Assembly (NCBI GenBank): GCA_009885275.1
Contig: VFKY01000020.1
Span: 1 to 6,112, forward strand
DNA: 6,112 bases
Direction: 5' to 3'
From: Verrucomicrobiota bacterium
Lineage (GTDB): Bacteria; Verrucomicrobiota; Verrucomicrobiia; Verrucomicrobiales; Verrucomicrobiaceae
Shown here in pieces: positions 1 to 6,112 of the stretch (within the stretch, counting starts at the first letter, position 1; each line of letters opens with the position of its first letter). The notes under the pieces are model-generated. The model worked only from the letters and a program-made list of their open reading frames with translations, was not told where the DNA came from and ran no database searches. The translations under genes and the position numbers were made by a program.

Positions 1-73
1 CAGTTTTTCTTGGGAGAGAGAAAGCTTTTTTACTGGAGCACAGCTCAAACGTCGAGAGGTTTATCTAAATATG

Positions 74-115
74 GGTTATTTAGCTTATGGAAATAAATAT
101 TAGGACTAAATAACC
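74..115. repeat. 10-bp perfect inverted repeat downstream of the glycosyltransferase gene
   Basis: GGTTATTTAG at 74-83 is the exact reverse complement of CTAAATAACC at 106-115, leaving a 22-base AT-rich loop. It lies 33-74 bases past the stop of the minus-strand glycosyltransferase gene, where a transcription terminator would be expected. On the minus strand, however, the hairpin is not followed by a T-run and the stem is AT-rich, so it is a poor match to an intrinsic terminator. A second, imperfect partner for the right arm lies at 56-64. It may be a weak terminator, an mRNA 3'-end stabiliser or chance. Nothing else is recognised in 1-147. Confidence 0.4.
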
Positions 116-147
116 TCGATCCAACCTAACCATGAAACTTTTGCGTT

Positions 148-2019
148 CTATCGCACGCTCTTTAACACCCTGAAGTAAAAATCCTGTTCGATCCCAGGAA
201 AGGCGGCGACTTCGGTAAAAAGGGTTTTATCATCGAGGAGTTTAAATCCGTCAGGAAGTATCTGACGGTTGAAACTTGGGTAACCATAGATGGCGTATAA
301 GGGGCGGTTTTCAGCTTTGGCTTTTTCCATCACTTGCTGCAATTCCGACAGCGTGTCCACTTGCACAGAGCGCGGTTCATAGATCGGCAATGCCTCCTTC
401 CCCAAGCCGTAGCAGAGGATCAGCGGTGCCTTATCCCCTGTTGCCGCATCTTTTTGGACGAAGGCGGCAACATCATGTAATGGCGTAATAGGTCGACTTA
501 GCAAAAGCGTCCAAGCAGGCCAGATGATGGTGAGATAGGTAACCCCCAATAAGACTGCCCACCAGCGGGGGGCACGATTACCCCAAGGTAAATATTGCGA
601 TGCCAGCACCGCAATGATGATCAAGCACGGCAATAGCGCCACAATGAAACGCGGATAAAAATACGTTTCGACAACATAGGTCAGCAAGGCGAAAGCAACA
701 CTCGATGTCACCATCGCGCTGAGAATGATCAGGGGCAGAGGCCGCTCTTTAAGTAGCTTTCTCAAACCCACGGTGATCACCACCACCGCGAGTGCAATGC
801 AAAGCGCTCCCGCTAACAACCAATGCTGATTGAGATACGGAATGCCTGCGGACTCAATACCCACCCCAGGTTGAGCGTGTTCCATACCGGCAAGGAGATT
901 CGCGGCGGTTTGATTCAACAAGGCCTGATCCAACACATGCTTGTCAGCCTCCTGACCCGCCCAGCGTCTCGCCTGCATAAGATTCGGAAGGAAGAGCTGC
1001 AACAATAGTAAGGCGGCAAAAATATTGGTGACAGTGAAGCGAAACAATGCGGTGACACGATTATTTTTATCCTTGTGATGACGAATAAGAAAGAAGAGCA
1101 GAAGTAAATTTAGCGCCGTGACATCGAACACGGCATTAGGATAAGACCAGAGCCAGATCATTTCTGTTACTCCAAACCAAATCCAATGCCAGACCTTGCG
1201 ACCGCCACTTTCGATAAGGCGAGTCACCGCAAACATGCCGCTAATACATAGCGGCACCACCAGCGCATAAGCTCGCGCGTCGACACCATAACGGATATAC
1301 CATGGATGAATGGCCAAAATAATGGCTGCCGCCACGCCCACGCCAGGTCGGCCCCATGCTCGCAACAAACAAGCCAATAACCCCACGGCAATACCAGAAG
1401 CCATGAGCGCAGGGACTCGCGCACCGAGATCGCTGAAAGCTTCACGCTTGGCACCGGTGATAATTCGCCAAGTGCTCAAGCTCAGCTTTTGCGCCAGTGA
1501 CATCGGCACGTGATTGGTGGGTTTTTGATAGTTCCAGAAACAGCGTTTCCAGTCATGCGGCGTGAACTTAACTTCGCCCGGGTTCTTGGTGTCCTCTTTC
1601 CACTTTCCGTGACTGACCTGCTGCACCACCCATGCTTCATCCCACCAAAGGCTTTTGCTAGCCAGTGGTAGTCGGAGCGCAAGACCGGCAACGATGGCGA
1701 TGATCACGCAGGGCCAGAAAAATTTAGGGGAAGACGGGGGGCTGCAGGCTTTAGGCTTTAGGTTTGAAAAGGGGCGGGTCCACCAACGCGCCGTGAGGAG
1801 AAGCGGGATCAATCCGATGAGCGCAAGCCATGCGCCATAGTGAACTCCAACAGCGGCATCGTCCCACCATTCAGGGCGATCATTCGTGGCCAGCGACTTT
1901 TGGATCTCCGCCAGATGCTCCTTGAGAGAGGGGCCAAAACAGAGAATGCAAACTTCAAGCGCCACCAACAAAGTCAGCACAAAGGTGGCAATGAGAGCTG
2001 GGGAGAGTTTGCGCTTCAT
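148..2019 (-). CDS. Multi-pass membrane glycosyltransferase, GT39/ArnT-like (GT-C fold)
   Basis: This 623-residue integral membrane protein probably transfers a sugar from a polyprenyl-phosphate donor to an acceptor on the outer face of the inner membrane. Hydrophobic segments lie near residues 8-28, 60-77, 102-119, 203-220, 227-240, 250-266, 280-310, 330-345, 400-418, 428-449, 457-475 and 486-506, followed by a soluble C-terminal domain (about 510-623). The first large outer loop begins with WWDEAW (125-130), the acidic motif that supplies the catalytic Asp/Glu in GT-C enzymes of the PMT/ArnT type. HPWYIRYGVDARAYAL (238-253) matches the conserved H-P...R-Y...D/E-A-R-x-Y block of family 39 proteins. 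The ATG start is supported by a GAGAG 6 bases upstream and by a basic N-terminus (MKRK) leading into a membrane segment. The acceptor cannot be deduced: corA upstream gives no pathway clue. Family assignment is firm; substrate is unknown. Confidence 0.85.
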   Translation of the reverse strand: MKRKLSPALIATFVLTLLVALEVCILCFGPSLKEHLAEIQKSLATNDRPEWWDDAAVGVHYGAWLALIGLIPLLLTARWWTRPFSNLKPKACSPPSSPKFFWPCVIIAIVAGLALRLPLASKSLWWDEAWVVQQVSHGKWKEDTKNPGEVKFTPHDWKRCFWNYQKPTNHVPMSLAQKLSLSTWRIITGAKREAFSDLGARVPALMASGIAVGLLACLLRAWGRPGVGVAAAIILAIHPWYIRYGVDARAYALVVPLCISGMFAVTRLIESGGRKVWHWIWFGVTEMIWLWSYPNAVFDVTALNLLLLFFLIRHHKDKNNRVTALFRFTVTNIFAALLLLQLFLPNLMQARRWAGQEADKHVLDQALLNQTAANLLAGMEHAQPGVGIESAGIPYLNQHWLLAGALCIALAVVVITVGLRKLLKERPLPLIILSAMVTSSVAFALLTYVVETYFYPRFIVALLPCLIIIAVLASQYLPWGNRAPRWWAVLLGVTYLTIIWPAWTLLLSRPITPLHDVAAFVQKDAATGDKAPLILCYGLGKEALPIYEPRSVQVDTLSELQQVMEKAKAENRPLYAIYGYPSFNRQILPDGFKLLDDKTLFTEVAAFPGIEQDFYFRVLKSVR

Positions 2020-2034
2020 ACGTCACTCTCATAA

Positions 2035-2060
2035 AGGCACAGAGGCACGAGGGCACCAAG
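2035..2060. repeat. Three imperfect 8-bp GGCAC tandem repeats
   Basis: AGGCACAG, AGGCACGA and GGGCACCA start at 2035, 2043 and 2051 with a strict 8-base period, followed by AG. The array fills part of the 73-base spacer between the corA stop and the glycosyltransferase start. Similar purine-rich GGCAC strings recur between genes in Planctomycetota and Verrucomicrobiota; that link comes from memory and was not checked. The array is not coding and forms no hairpin. It lies 16 bases upstream of the glycosyltransferase ATG, so it would be in that gene's 5' leader. Confidence 0.6.
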
Positions 2061-2092
2061 TTGTTTTGCGATCGATTTTGAAGCAATGAAAA

Positions 2093-3070
2093 TCACAGAA
2101 GCTTCTTTGCCTTAAAATAGAAAATCGGTAATAGAGCGGACATGACAATGGATACCATGACTCCGACGAAAGCCCATGGATGCGTATCTGCAGGCAACTT
2201 TACATTCATCCCGTAAATACTGGCAATGAGTGTGGGTGGCATGAAAAGCACGCTAGCCACGGTAAATATTTTAATGATCTGATTCTGCTCAATGTTGATC
2301 AATCCAAGGGTCGAATCGAGTAAGAAAGTCATCTCGTGAGTCTGCTGGTTGGTATAATCATCGAGACTCTTGATGTCGCGTGCCACACTGCGAAATTGGA
2401 CAGCCAGCTCGCCCTTCATCCAAGAAGCCGCATTGTTAAGAAAGAATTGCAACATGCGAGCAAGACTCACCAAGCACTCGCGAAGGTCCGCCACGAGTGC
2501 GTTGCGACGACCGAGCAACTTAATCACTTCATTGAGATCGCAACTGTGTTTGCCACCCTTTGCTTTTTCAATATTCACTCTAAAAATGTCCCGTGACACA
2601 GAGCGTAAATCTTTTTCCACATTCTGCAAAGTGTCGGCAATACGAGCTACGATCATTTCGATAATGAGCAAGAAAACGGCATCACTGCTCACGGGAGCGA
2701 CGCATTGACGTTTGACCTGCTCAGAGAGCGCGCGCCATGCCAGCGGATCGGAGTAGCGCACCGTAGTCAACACGTCAGGCCCAATCACAAATGTGATGGC
2801 AGACGTCTCTGGCTCCTGCGTTTCAAGCGCCGTTGGCACCGATGCTGTCATGTAGAGCGCACCTTTATCAACATAAAGTCGACTCGACTCTTCGATCTCC
2901 TGCATCTCCTCGCGAGTCGGGAGCTGATATTCAAGCCACTGCTCTGCTTCCAACTCTTCTTGACGGGTGGGGTTGAGCAAATCAAGAAAAACCAAGTTGT
3001 CAGGCAACGGGGTCGGCTTTTGTTCGTGCCAGTCAATCAACTGACTATGCTCTGTAATGAGGCGAATCAT
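2093..3070 (-). CDS. corA: CorA family magnesium/divalent cation transporter
   Basis: This 325-residue protein is a typical full-length CorA. Family members form homopentameric inner-membrane channels that admit Mg2+ (and often Co2+ or Ni2+) down the electrochemical gradient. The sequence has a soluble cytoplasmic alpha/beta domain (about 1-130), a long helical stalk region (about 131-260), a first membrane helix (about 266-285) ending in the signature YGMN (286-289), a short outer loop (290-297, with an Asp at 295 and a His at 297), a second membrane helix (about 298-319), and a basic tail FKAKKLL (319-325) that stays in the cytoplasm. The GMN motif is the selectivity signature of the family, so the call is firm. 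The ATG at 3070 is chosen because it gives normal family length; a GAGG lies 12 bases upstream, a rather long spacing. It is 85 bases downstream of recQ and 73 bases upstream of the glycosyltransferase, all in one orientation. Exact ion preference cannot be read from sequence. Confidence 0.95.
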   Translation of the reverse strand: MIRLITEHSQLIDWHEQKPTPLPDNLVFLDLLNPTRQEELEAEQWLEYQLPTREEMQEIEESSRLYVDKGALYMTASVPTALETQEPETSAITFVIGPDVLTTVRYSDPLAWRALSEQVKRQCVAPVSSDAVFLLIIEMIVARIADTLQNVEKDLRSVSRDIFRVNIEKAKGGKHSCDLNEVIKLLGRRNALVADLRECLVSLARMLQFFLNNAASWMKGELAVQFRSVARDIKSLDDYTNQQTHEMTFLLDSTLGLINIEQNQIIKIFTVASVLFMPPTLIASIYGMNVKLPADTHPWAFVGVMVSIVMSALLPIFYFKAKKLL

Positions 3071-3155
3071 GTAAAGTTAAGACCTCGTATTATCTCATCA
3101 TAGCTCGACTGCAAGCTTGAGATGCATACTCTCTCAAATGTGACGATTATTTCAG

Positions 3156-5327
3156 CTAAGGTACAGCCTTATACTCACGGATTATTTGCAGAAAATCCTC
3201 CAACCATCGCAAGGCTTTGCCAGCGCCGACGCCCCTGATTTTCATCGCCTCCGTGACGGTCTTGGGTTGTAACCGTGTGAAAAACTCCAGAGTATTGTTG
3301 TGAAAAATCATATAAGCCGGAACACTTTCGCGCTGGGCCAACTCCTGTCTTTTACGTTTTAATTTTTCAAAGAGCACCTCATCGAACCCCAACTCTTTGG
3401 CAACCAGTTCTACTTCTGAAAAACCTGATGCCGTACTAGCGTCGCGTTTTGTCATCTCCACGGTCTTGTGCAGTTCTGGCCATTGCATTTTCACAAAGCT
3501 CCCTTGTCGCATGACCGCGAAACCTTGTTCCGTGAGACAAAGAAGCGGATACTCGCCCTCGGTCACTGTCCGTACCAGTGCCTGCTTTTCCATTTCTTTA
3601 AAAAGCTGCTGCAGCCCTGGATTGCCAAGCGATTTCAACAATCCATACGTGCTCAATTCATCCAAGCCTGCATCCAAAACCTCTCTCGATTTACTGCCAA
3701 AAAGCATGGCGATGATGCGACCCTTACCATAACGCGGCGTCCAGTTTCCACTCGCATCCTTTTGACACATGCGCGCCACGCCACTGAGTGCTTTACGCAA
3801 AACCTCCATCTCCTCGCTCGATCCGGCTCTAGCTGTTGCCTGCACACCACTGCGCCGACAGACGTCGCAGTTACCACAGACGCTCGCGTCCTGTTCACCG
3901 AAGTATTCCAAAATCATCTGCTGACGACAGCGATCTGCATAACACAGCTCAATCATGGACTTGAGTTTGGAGCGATCCCGCTTCTCTTTTTCGGCAATGG
4001 CCTTGCGATCCAGTGTGAGATCACGAGCCAGAACATTCGGCTTTAGCATACGCGTGCCACGAATTCGTTTACCGGGAATGTCGAACCGCTCAATCCAACC
4101 CTGCCTAGCAAGAAAACTCAACGAACTGCTCACGGCCATGCTATTTTTCACGCCCACCCGATCGGTGATGTCGTCAATACTGGCCATGACCTCATGGGAG
4201 CTATCTGCCCAATTGAGAAGCGATTGATAGACGTCACGAATCGTCTCATAGGTGGGGTTACTCCCATCAATAAAAAAGTCCTGCGTCTTGGTATCTGCGT
4301 AGTTGAAAAACATCTCACAGTGCGAAGGTTCACCATCGCGCCCTGCTCGGCCCGCTTCCTGATAGTAGGCTTCAACACTGCCGGGAATTTCAAAATGCAC
4401 GACGAAACGCACATCGGAACGGTCGATGCCCATGCCAAAAGCGTTGGTCGCCACCGCAACGTTGACCATTTTTTGAATGAAACGATTCTGGGCTTCCTCA
4501 CGCCCCTTCTCATCCATGCCACCATGATAGGCAACCGCCTTGATGCTCCACTCATCCATCATCGCGGCGACCTCTTCCACCTTCTTGCGTGTGGCACAGT
4601 AGATGATGCCGGTCTGCCAATGTTTCACGATATCCCTGAGCCGTTCATATTTCTGCTTCACTTTTTCGGTGGGCGTGATGTGCAGACTGAGATTGGGACG
4701 GGAGAATCCCCGCACACTTAAGTAGGGATCGCGCAACTTGAGAGTCTTTAAAATATCCGCGCGAACTTCCGGAGTCGCCGTAGCGGTGAGCGCCAGCACT
4801 TGCGGTCGCCCCAGTTTCTCAAGCGACTCACCGAGCCGTATATAATCGGGACGAAAATCATGTCCCCACTGTGAAAGGCAATGCGCTTCATCCACGGCAA
4901 AAAGCGCGATATCCACCTGCTTCAACGCCTCAAGAAACAGGCTGCTGCGGAAGCGTTCTGGCGCAACATAGACGAGTTTATACTCGCCGGTCCTCATGCC
5001 GTTGATGCGCTCTTTTTGCTCTTCTAATGTCAGGGTGCTGTTGATCAGGGTAGCCGGAATACCACGCGCCAGAAGCGCATCCACCTGATCTTTCATCAAG
5101 GCAATCAACGGGCTGACCACTAGCGTCACCCCGTCCATGACCATGGCGGGAAGCTGATAGCAGAGTGACTTCCCACCACCCGTGGGCATAACGACCATGA
5201 CATCCTCACCCGCCAATACCGCAGCCAGCACCTGTTCCTGACCATCGAGAAAGGCACGAAACCCGAAGTATTTCTTCAGTGCCTCACGGGCGTCATGGAT
5301 GGGGGTTGAGATCTCGGAGTTCGGCAC
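3156..5327 (-). CDS. recQ: ATP-dependent DNA helicase RecQ
   Basis: This is a 3'-5' superfamily 2 DNA helicase acting in recombination and replication-fork repair. Residues are numbered from the GTG at 5327 (723 residues). Visible motifs: Q-motif region FGFRAFLDGQEQVL (21-34), Walker A MPTGGGKS (47-54), DEAH (146-149) running into the aromatic-rich loop SQWGHDFRP (152-160), motif III TATAT (181-185), and motif VI QEAGRAGRDG (323-332). Cys467, Cys484, Cys487 and Cys490 (CGNCDVC) form the zinc site, followed by the RQC winged helix (about 506-616) and an HRDC domain (about 648-719). About 80 residues not in E. coli RecQ separate motif VI from the zinc site and look like an extra winged helix. 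Start choice is uncertain: the frame is open to a TTG at 5399, but those 24 extra codons overlap a dispersed repeat and do not resemble RecQ. No ATG precedes the Walker A region, and neither start has a clear Shine-Dalgarno site. Confidence 0.95.
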   Translation of the reverse strand: MPNSEISTPIHDAREALKKYFGFRAFLDGQEQVLAAVLAGEDVMVVMPTGGGKSLCYQLPAMVMDGVTLVVSPLIALMKDQVDALLARGIPATLINSTLTLEEQKERINGMRTGEYKLVYVAPERFRSSLFLEALKQVDIALFAVDEAHCLSQWGHDFRPDYIRLGESLEKLGRPQVLALTATATPEVRADILKTLKLRDPYLSVRGFSRPNLSLHITPTEKVKQKYERLRDIVKHWQTGIIYCATRKKVEEVAAMMDEWSIKAVAYHGGMDEKGREEAQNRFIQKMVNVAVATNAFGMGIDRSDVRFVVHFEIPGSVEAYYQEAGRAGRDGEPSHCEMFFNYADTKTQDFFIDGSNPTYETIRDVYQSLLNWADSSHEVMASIDDITDRVGVKNSMAVSSSLSFLARQGWIERFDIPGKRIRGTRMLKPNVLARDLTLDRKAIAEKEKRDRSKLKSMIELCYADRCRQQMILEYFGEQDASVCGNCDVCRRSGVQATARAGSSEEMEVLRKALSGVARMCQKDASGNWTPRYGKGRIIAMLFGSKSREVLDAGLDELSTYGLLKSLGNPGLQQLFKEMEKQALVRTVTEGEYPLLCLTEQGFAVMRQGSFVKMQWPELHKTVEMTKRDASTASGFSEVELVAKELGFDEVLFEKLKRKRQELAQRESVPAYMIFHNNTLEFFTRLQPKTVTEAMKIRGVGAGKALRWLEDFLQIIREYKAVP

Positions 5328-5331
5328 AGGG

Positions 5332-5382
5332 CTATCATGGCAAGACTGCGCCGCGACACAAGTGGCGAGGTGATGGAGTCCT
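5332..5382. repeat. Dispersed repeat, copy A (overlaps the extended recQ frame)
   Basis: The core CGCCGCGACACAAG at 5349-5362 is repeated exactly at 5768-5781 (copy B). To the right, 13 of the next 18 bases also match without gaps, including CGAG, TGATG and GTC. To the left, AGACT is shared at the same offset. Both copies have the same orientation and are 419 bases apart. Copy A lies in the 5' end of the recQ open frame and would encode residues HHLATCVAAQSCHDS if translation began at the TTG at 5399. The size and pattern fit a REP-like dispersed element rather than a protein-coding segment. Outer limits are approximate. Confidence 0.65.
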
Positions 5383-5441
5383 AGTAAAAAACCGGACAAA
5401 TTGGTATATTGCCATGCTAATTTTCGTGAAACGAGCTCATC

Positions 5442-5738
5442 TCATTTCCCCTTCAGATAAAAGAACAATCTGATGACCGATTGAACAAGCCAGACATGGA
5501 GAACGATCAGCAGAATTCCACCAGCCGACATTCCAGAGATGAAATTTCTATAGAAGTCATTAATCTGCTTTTTATCTACATTCGAAAAGTGTAGATCGCA
5601 GAAATACGAAACCGCAATCGTTAGTCCCCAAATCATCGCCGTGAGTATAGCCATGTTAAGCCAGTCAGCCTCTGCTCGATATATAACAAGCACGGTGGTT
5701 GCGATGAGCGCACCCAGAATTAGAAATGGTAGAATCAT
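5442..5738 (-). CDS. Small hypothetical membrane protein, 98 residues
   Basis: I do not recognise a family. The protein starts at an ATG with an in-frame TGA 9 bases upstream, so the start cannot be much earlier. It has three clear hydrophobic stretches: residues 1-20, 28-47 and about 67-90. A short hydrophilic segment (48-66, containing DKKQIND) lies between the second and third, and the tail is basic (FFYLKGK). This pattern is typical of a small inner-membrane protein with three helices. No catalytic or metal-binding motif is visible. There is no evident Shine-Dalgarno sequence. The gene sits between two copies of a dispersed repeat, copy B beginning about 7 bases before its start codon and copy A about 60 bases past its stop. 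It could be a lineage-specific orphan. Hydrophobicity and length argue for a real gene, but coding status is not certain. Confidence 0.55.
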   Translation of the reverse strand: MILPFLILGALIATTVLVIYRAEADWLNMAILTAMIWGLTIAVSYFCDLHFSNVDKKQINDFYRNFISGMSAGGILLIVLHVWLVQSVIRLFFYLKGK

Positions 5739-5743
5739 GAAAG

Positions 5744-5815
5744 ATCAGCTTGCCATAGCGCAGACTTCGCCGCGACACAAGGGTCGAGCTGATGACGTCA
5801 TAAGATCCTTGTCGC
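5744..5815. repeat. Dispersed repeat, copy B, with internal palindromes
   Basis: This copy carries the same CGCCGCGACACAAG core (5768-5781) as copy A and extends it with several self-complementary parts. ATCAGCT (5744-5750) pairs with AGCTGAT (5787-5793). ATGACGTCAT (5792-5801) is a perfect 10-bp palindrome. GCGACACAAGG (5772-5782) can pair with CCTTGTCGC (5807-5815) apart from a two-base bulge. The copy runs straight into the left arm of the long inverted repeat at 5811. It lies immediately upstream of the small membrane gene, so it may form that gene's leader. The structure suggests a REP/BIME-like element; mobilisation has to be inferred because no transposase is present. Confidence 0.65.
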
Positions 5816-5908
5816 AAAGGAGCATAAGCAGCAAAGTTTTTCTAAATCCTATAATATTTAAACTTCCTTTTTTGATCGTATTCTTTGCTGCTTATGCTCC
5901 TTTGCGAC
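5811..5908. repeat. 26-bp perfect inverted repeat with 46-base AT-rich loop
   Basis: The arm at 5811-5836 (beginning GTCGCAAAGG and ending GCAGCAAAG) is the exact reverse complement of 5883-5908, with no mismatch over 26 bases. The 46 bases between (5837-5882) are very AT-rich and contain T-runs and a TATAAT at 5850-5855 on the plus strand, without a matching -35. Outside the arms, GAT at 5804-5806 can pair with ATC at 5911-5913 across a small bulge. The left arm continues directly from repeat copy B, so the two may be one composite element of about 165 bases. No T-run follows either arm, so it is not a normal intrinsic terminator. It resembles a fold-back, MITE-like element. Confidence 0.85.
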
Positions 5909-5942
5909 GAATCTCCATAGACGCCCCTCCCTCCCCCGACAC

Positions 5943-5977
5943 AAAAAAAGCCCTGTCAACCTTGCGGCTGACAGGGC
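5943..5977 (-). terminator. Intrinsic terminator of the oxidoreductase gene
   Basis: On the minus strand, GCCCTGTCA (complement of 5969-5977) pairs with TGACAGGGC (complement of 5950-5958), a 9-bp GC-rich stem. The 10-base loop can add two inner C-G pairs. Seven T residues follow directly (complement of 5943-5949). The stem begins about 20 bases after the oxidoreductase stop codon. This is a textbook Rho-independent terminator, and it separates that gene from the small membrane gene and recQ downstream. Confidence 0.92.
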
Positions 5978-5996
5978 AAATCATTGACTTCAGATC

Positions 5997-6112
5997 TTAG
6001 CCCTTAAACCACTCAGGGCGATAGCTCGGGCGTTTCACAAACTTATTCGGAGCTTCGGCATTGGTCACCTTCATCTGTTCCTTGTCCCAGACGATGGTTT
6101 GTTGGGAACGGA
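5997..6112 (-). CDS. C-terminal end of a probable Gfo/Idh/MocA-family oxidoreductase (partial)
   Basis: Only the last 37 codons and a TAA stop are inside the window; the gene continues beyond the right edge. The visible tail contains TIVWDKEQMKVTN, then NKFVKRPSYRPEW, ending in FKG. This order (W-D, six residues later M-K, then N, then K-F-x-K-R and Y-R-x-x-W at the extreme C-terminus) is the usual ending of Gfo/Idh/MocA-type NAD(P)-dependent sugar or inositol dehydrogenase-like proteins that are abundant in Planctomycetota and Verrucomicrobiota. The nucleotide-binding domain is outside the window, so substrate and activity cannot be judged. A strong intrinsic terminator follows the stop codon, consistent with a real gene end. 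The family call rests on this short pattern only. Confidence 0.7.
   Translation of the reverse strand, partial: RSQQTIVWDKEQMKVTNAEAPNKFVKRPSYRPEWFKG

Noticed and set aside
2097..2106. AGAAGCTTCT palindrome at the end of corA
   Set aside because: It lies within the last corA codons (Lys-Lys-Leu-Leu), has no loop and no T-run, and is probably chance.
2705..3103. 132-codon plus-strand open frame opposite corA
   Set aside because: It is fully antisense to a clear CorA, has no recognisable domain, and is rich in Arg, Cys and His as expected for a shadow frame.
3117..3137. Small hairpin TTGAGA/TCTCAA between recQ and corA as a terminator
   Set aside because: The stem is only 6 bp with no T-run following on the minus strand, so it is too weak to call.
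3468..4046. 192-codon plus-strand open frame opposite recQ
   Set aside because: It is antisense to the zinc and RQC region of RecQ, with low-complexity shadow composition and no family signature.
4194..4721. 175-codon plus-strand open frame opposite recQ
   Set aside because: It is antisense to conserved helicase motifs, and those motifs explain the sequence constraint on this stretch.
5401..5441. Possible recQ promoter (TTTCAC, 17 bases, TATACC on the minus strand)
   Set aside because: The -35 matches the consensus at only two of six positions and the -10 at four, so it is not distinguishable from background.
3156..5738. The small membrane gene and recQ are in the same frame with a single TGA (5442-5444) between them, suggesting readthrough or a split fusion
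   Set aside because: Sharing a frame happens by chance one time in three. The bridge between them is repeat-derived, and RecQ is complete without the upstream part.
5641..6000. 119-codon plus-strand open frame crossing the repeat region
   Set aside because: It runs through the antisense of the membrane gene, repeat copy B, the long hairpin and the terminator, so it is a composite of unrelated sequence.

Overview
All recognisable genes in this window lie on the minus strand. Reading right to left they are: the C-terminal end of a probable Gfo/Idh/MocA-family oxidoreductase with its own intrinsic terminator; an intergenic stretch filled by a structured repeat element; a small unrecognised membrane protein; a full-length RecQ DNA helicase; a CorA-type magnesium/divalent-cation transporter; and a large multi-pass membrane glycosyltransferase of the GT39/ArnT-like (GT-C fold) kind. 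Base composition is mixed, near 50% GC by eye.

The likely source is a bacterium of the Planctomycetota/Verrucomicrobiota group, with Verrucomicrobiota favoured. The reasons are the Gfo/Idh/MocA C-terminus (a W-D...M-K...N...K-F-hydrophobic-K/R...Y-R...W pattern familiar from that group), the RecQ subfamily with an extra winged-helix-like insert, and short dispersed repeats (a CGCCGCGACACAAG core and GGCAC-rich octamers) of a kind I associate with these genomes. This is inference; no marker gene is present.

Layout. 1-147: short 3' flank of the glycosyltransferase gene, with one 10-bp inverted repeat. 148-2019: glycosyltransferase. 2020-2092: spacer with three imperfect 8-bp GGCAC repeats. 2093-3070: corA. 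3071-3155: spacer with nothing convincing. 3156 to about 5327: recQ (the frame is open to a TTG at 5399, but that extension is largely repeat-derived). 5442-5738: 98-residue membrane protein. 5739-5996: repeat copy B, a 26-bp perfect inverted repeat, a C-rich tract and the oxidoreductase terminator. 5997-6112: partial oxidoreductase. No gene-free stretch exceeds 300 bases.

The genes do not form an obvious pathway. They are co-directional with spacers of about 70-110 bp, so co-transcription is possible but not shown. DNA repair (RecQ), cation uptake (CorA) and envelope glycosylation (GT39-like) are separate housekeeping or envelope roles. No defence system, CRISPR array, tRNA, rRNA or intact insertion sequence is visible. 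The most unusual part is the repeat pair on either side of the small membrane gene: one copy runs into the 5' end of the recQ reading frame and the other is joined to a long fold-back hairpin.
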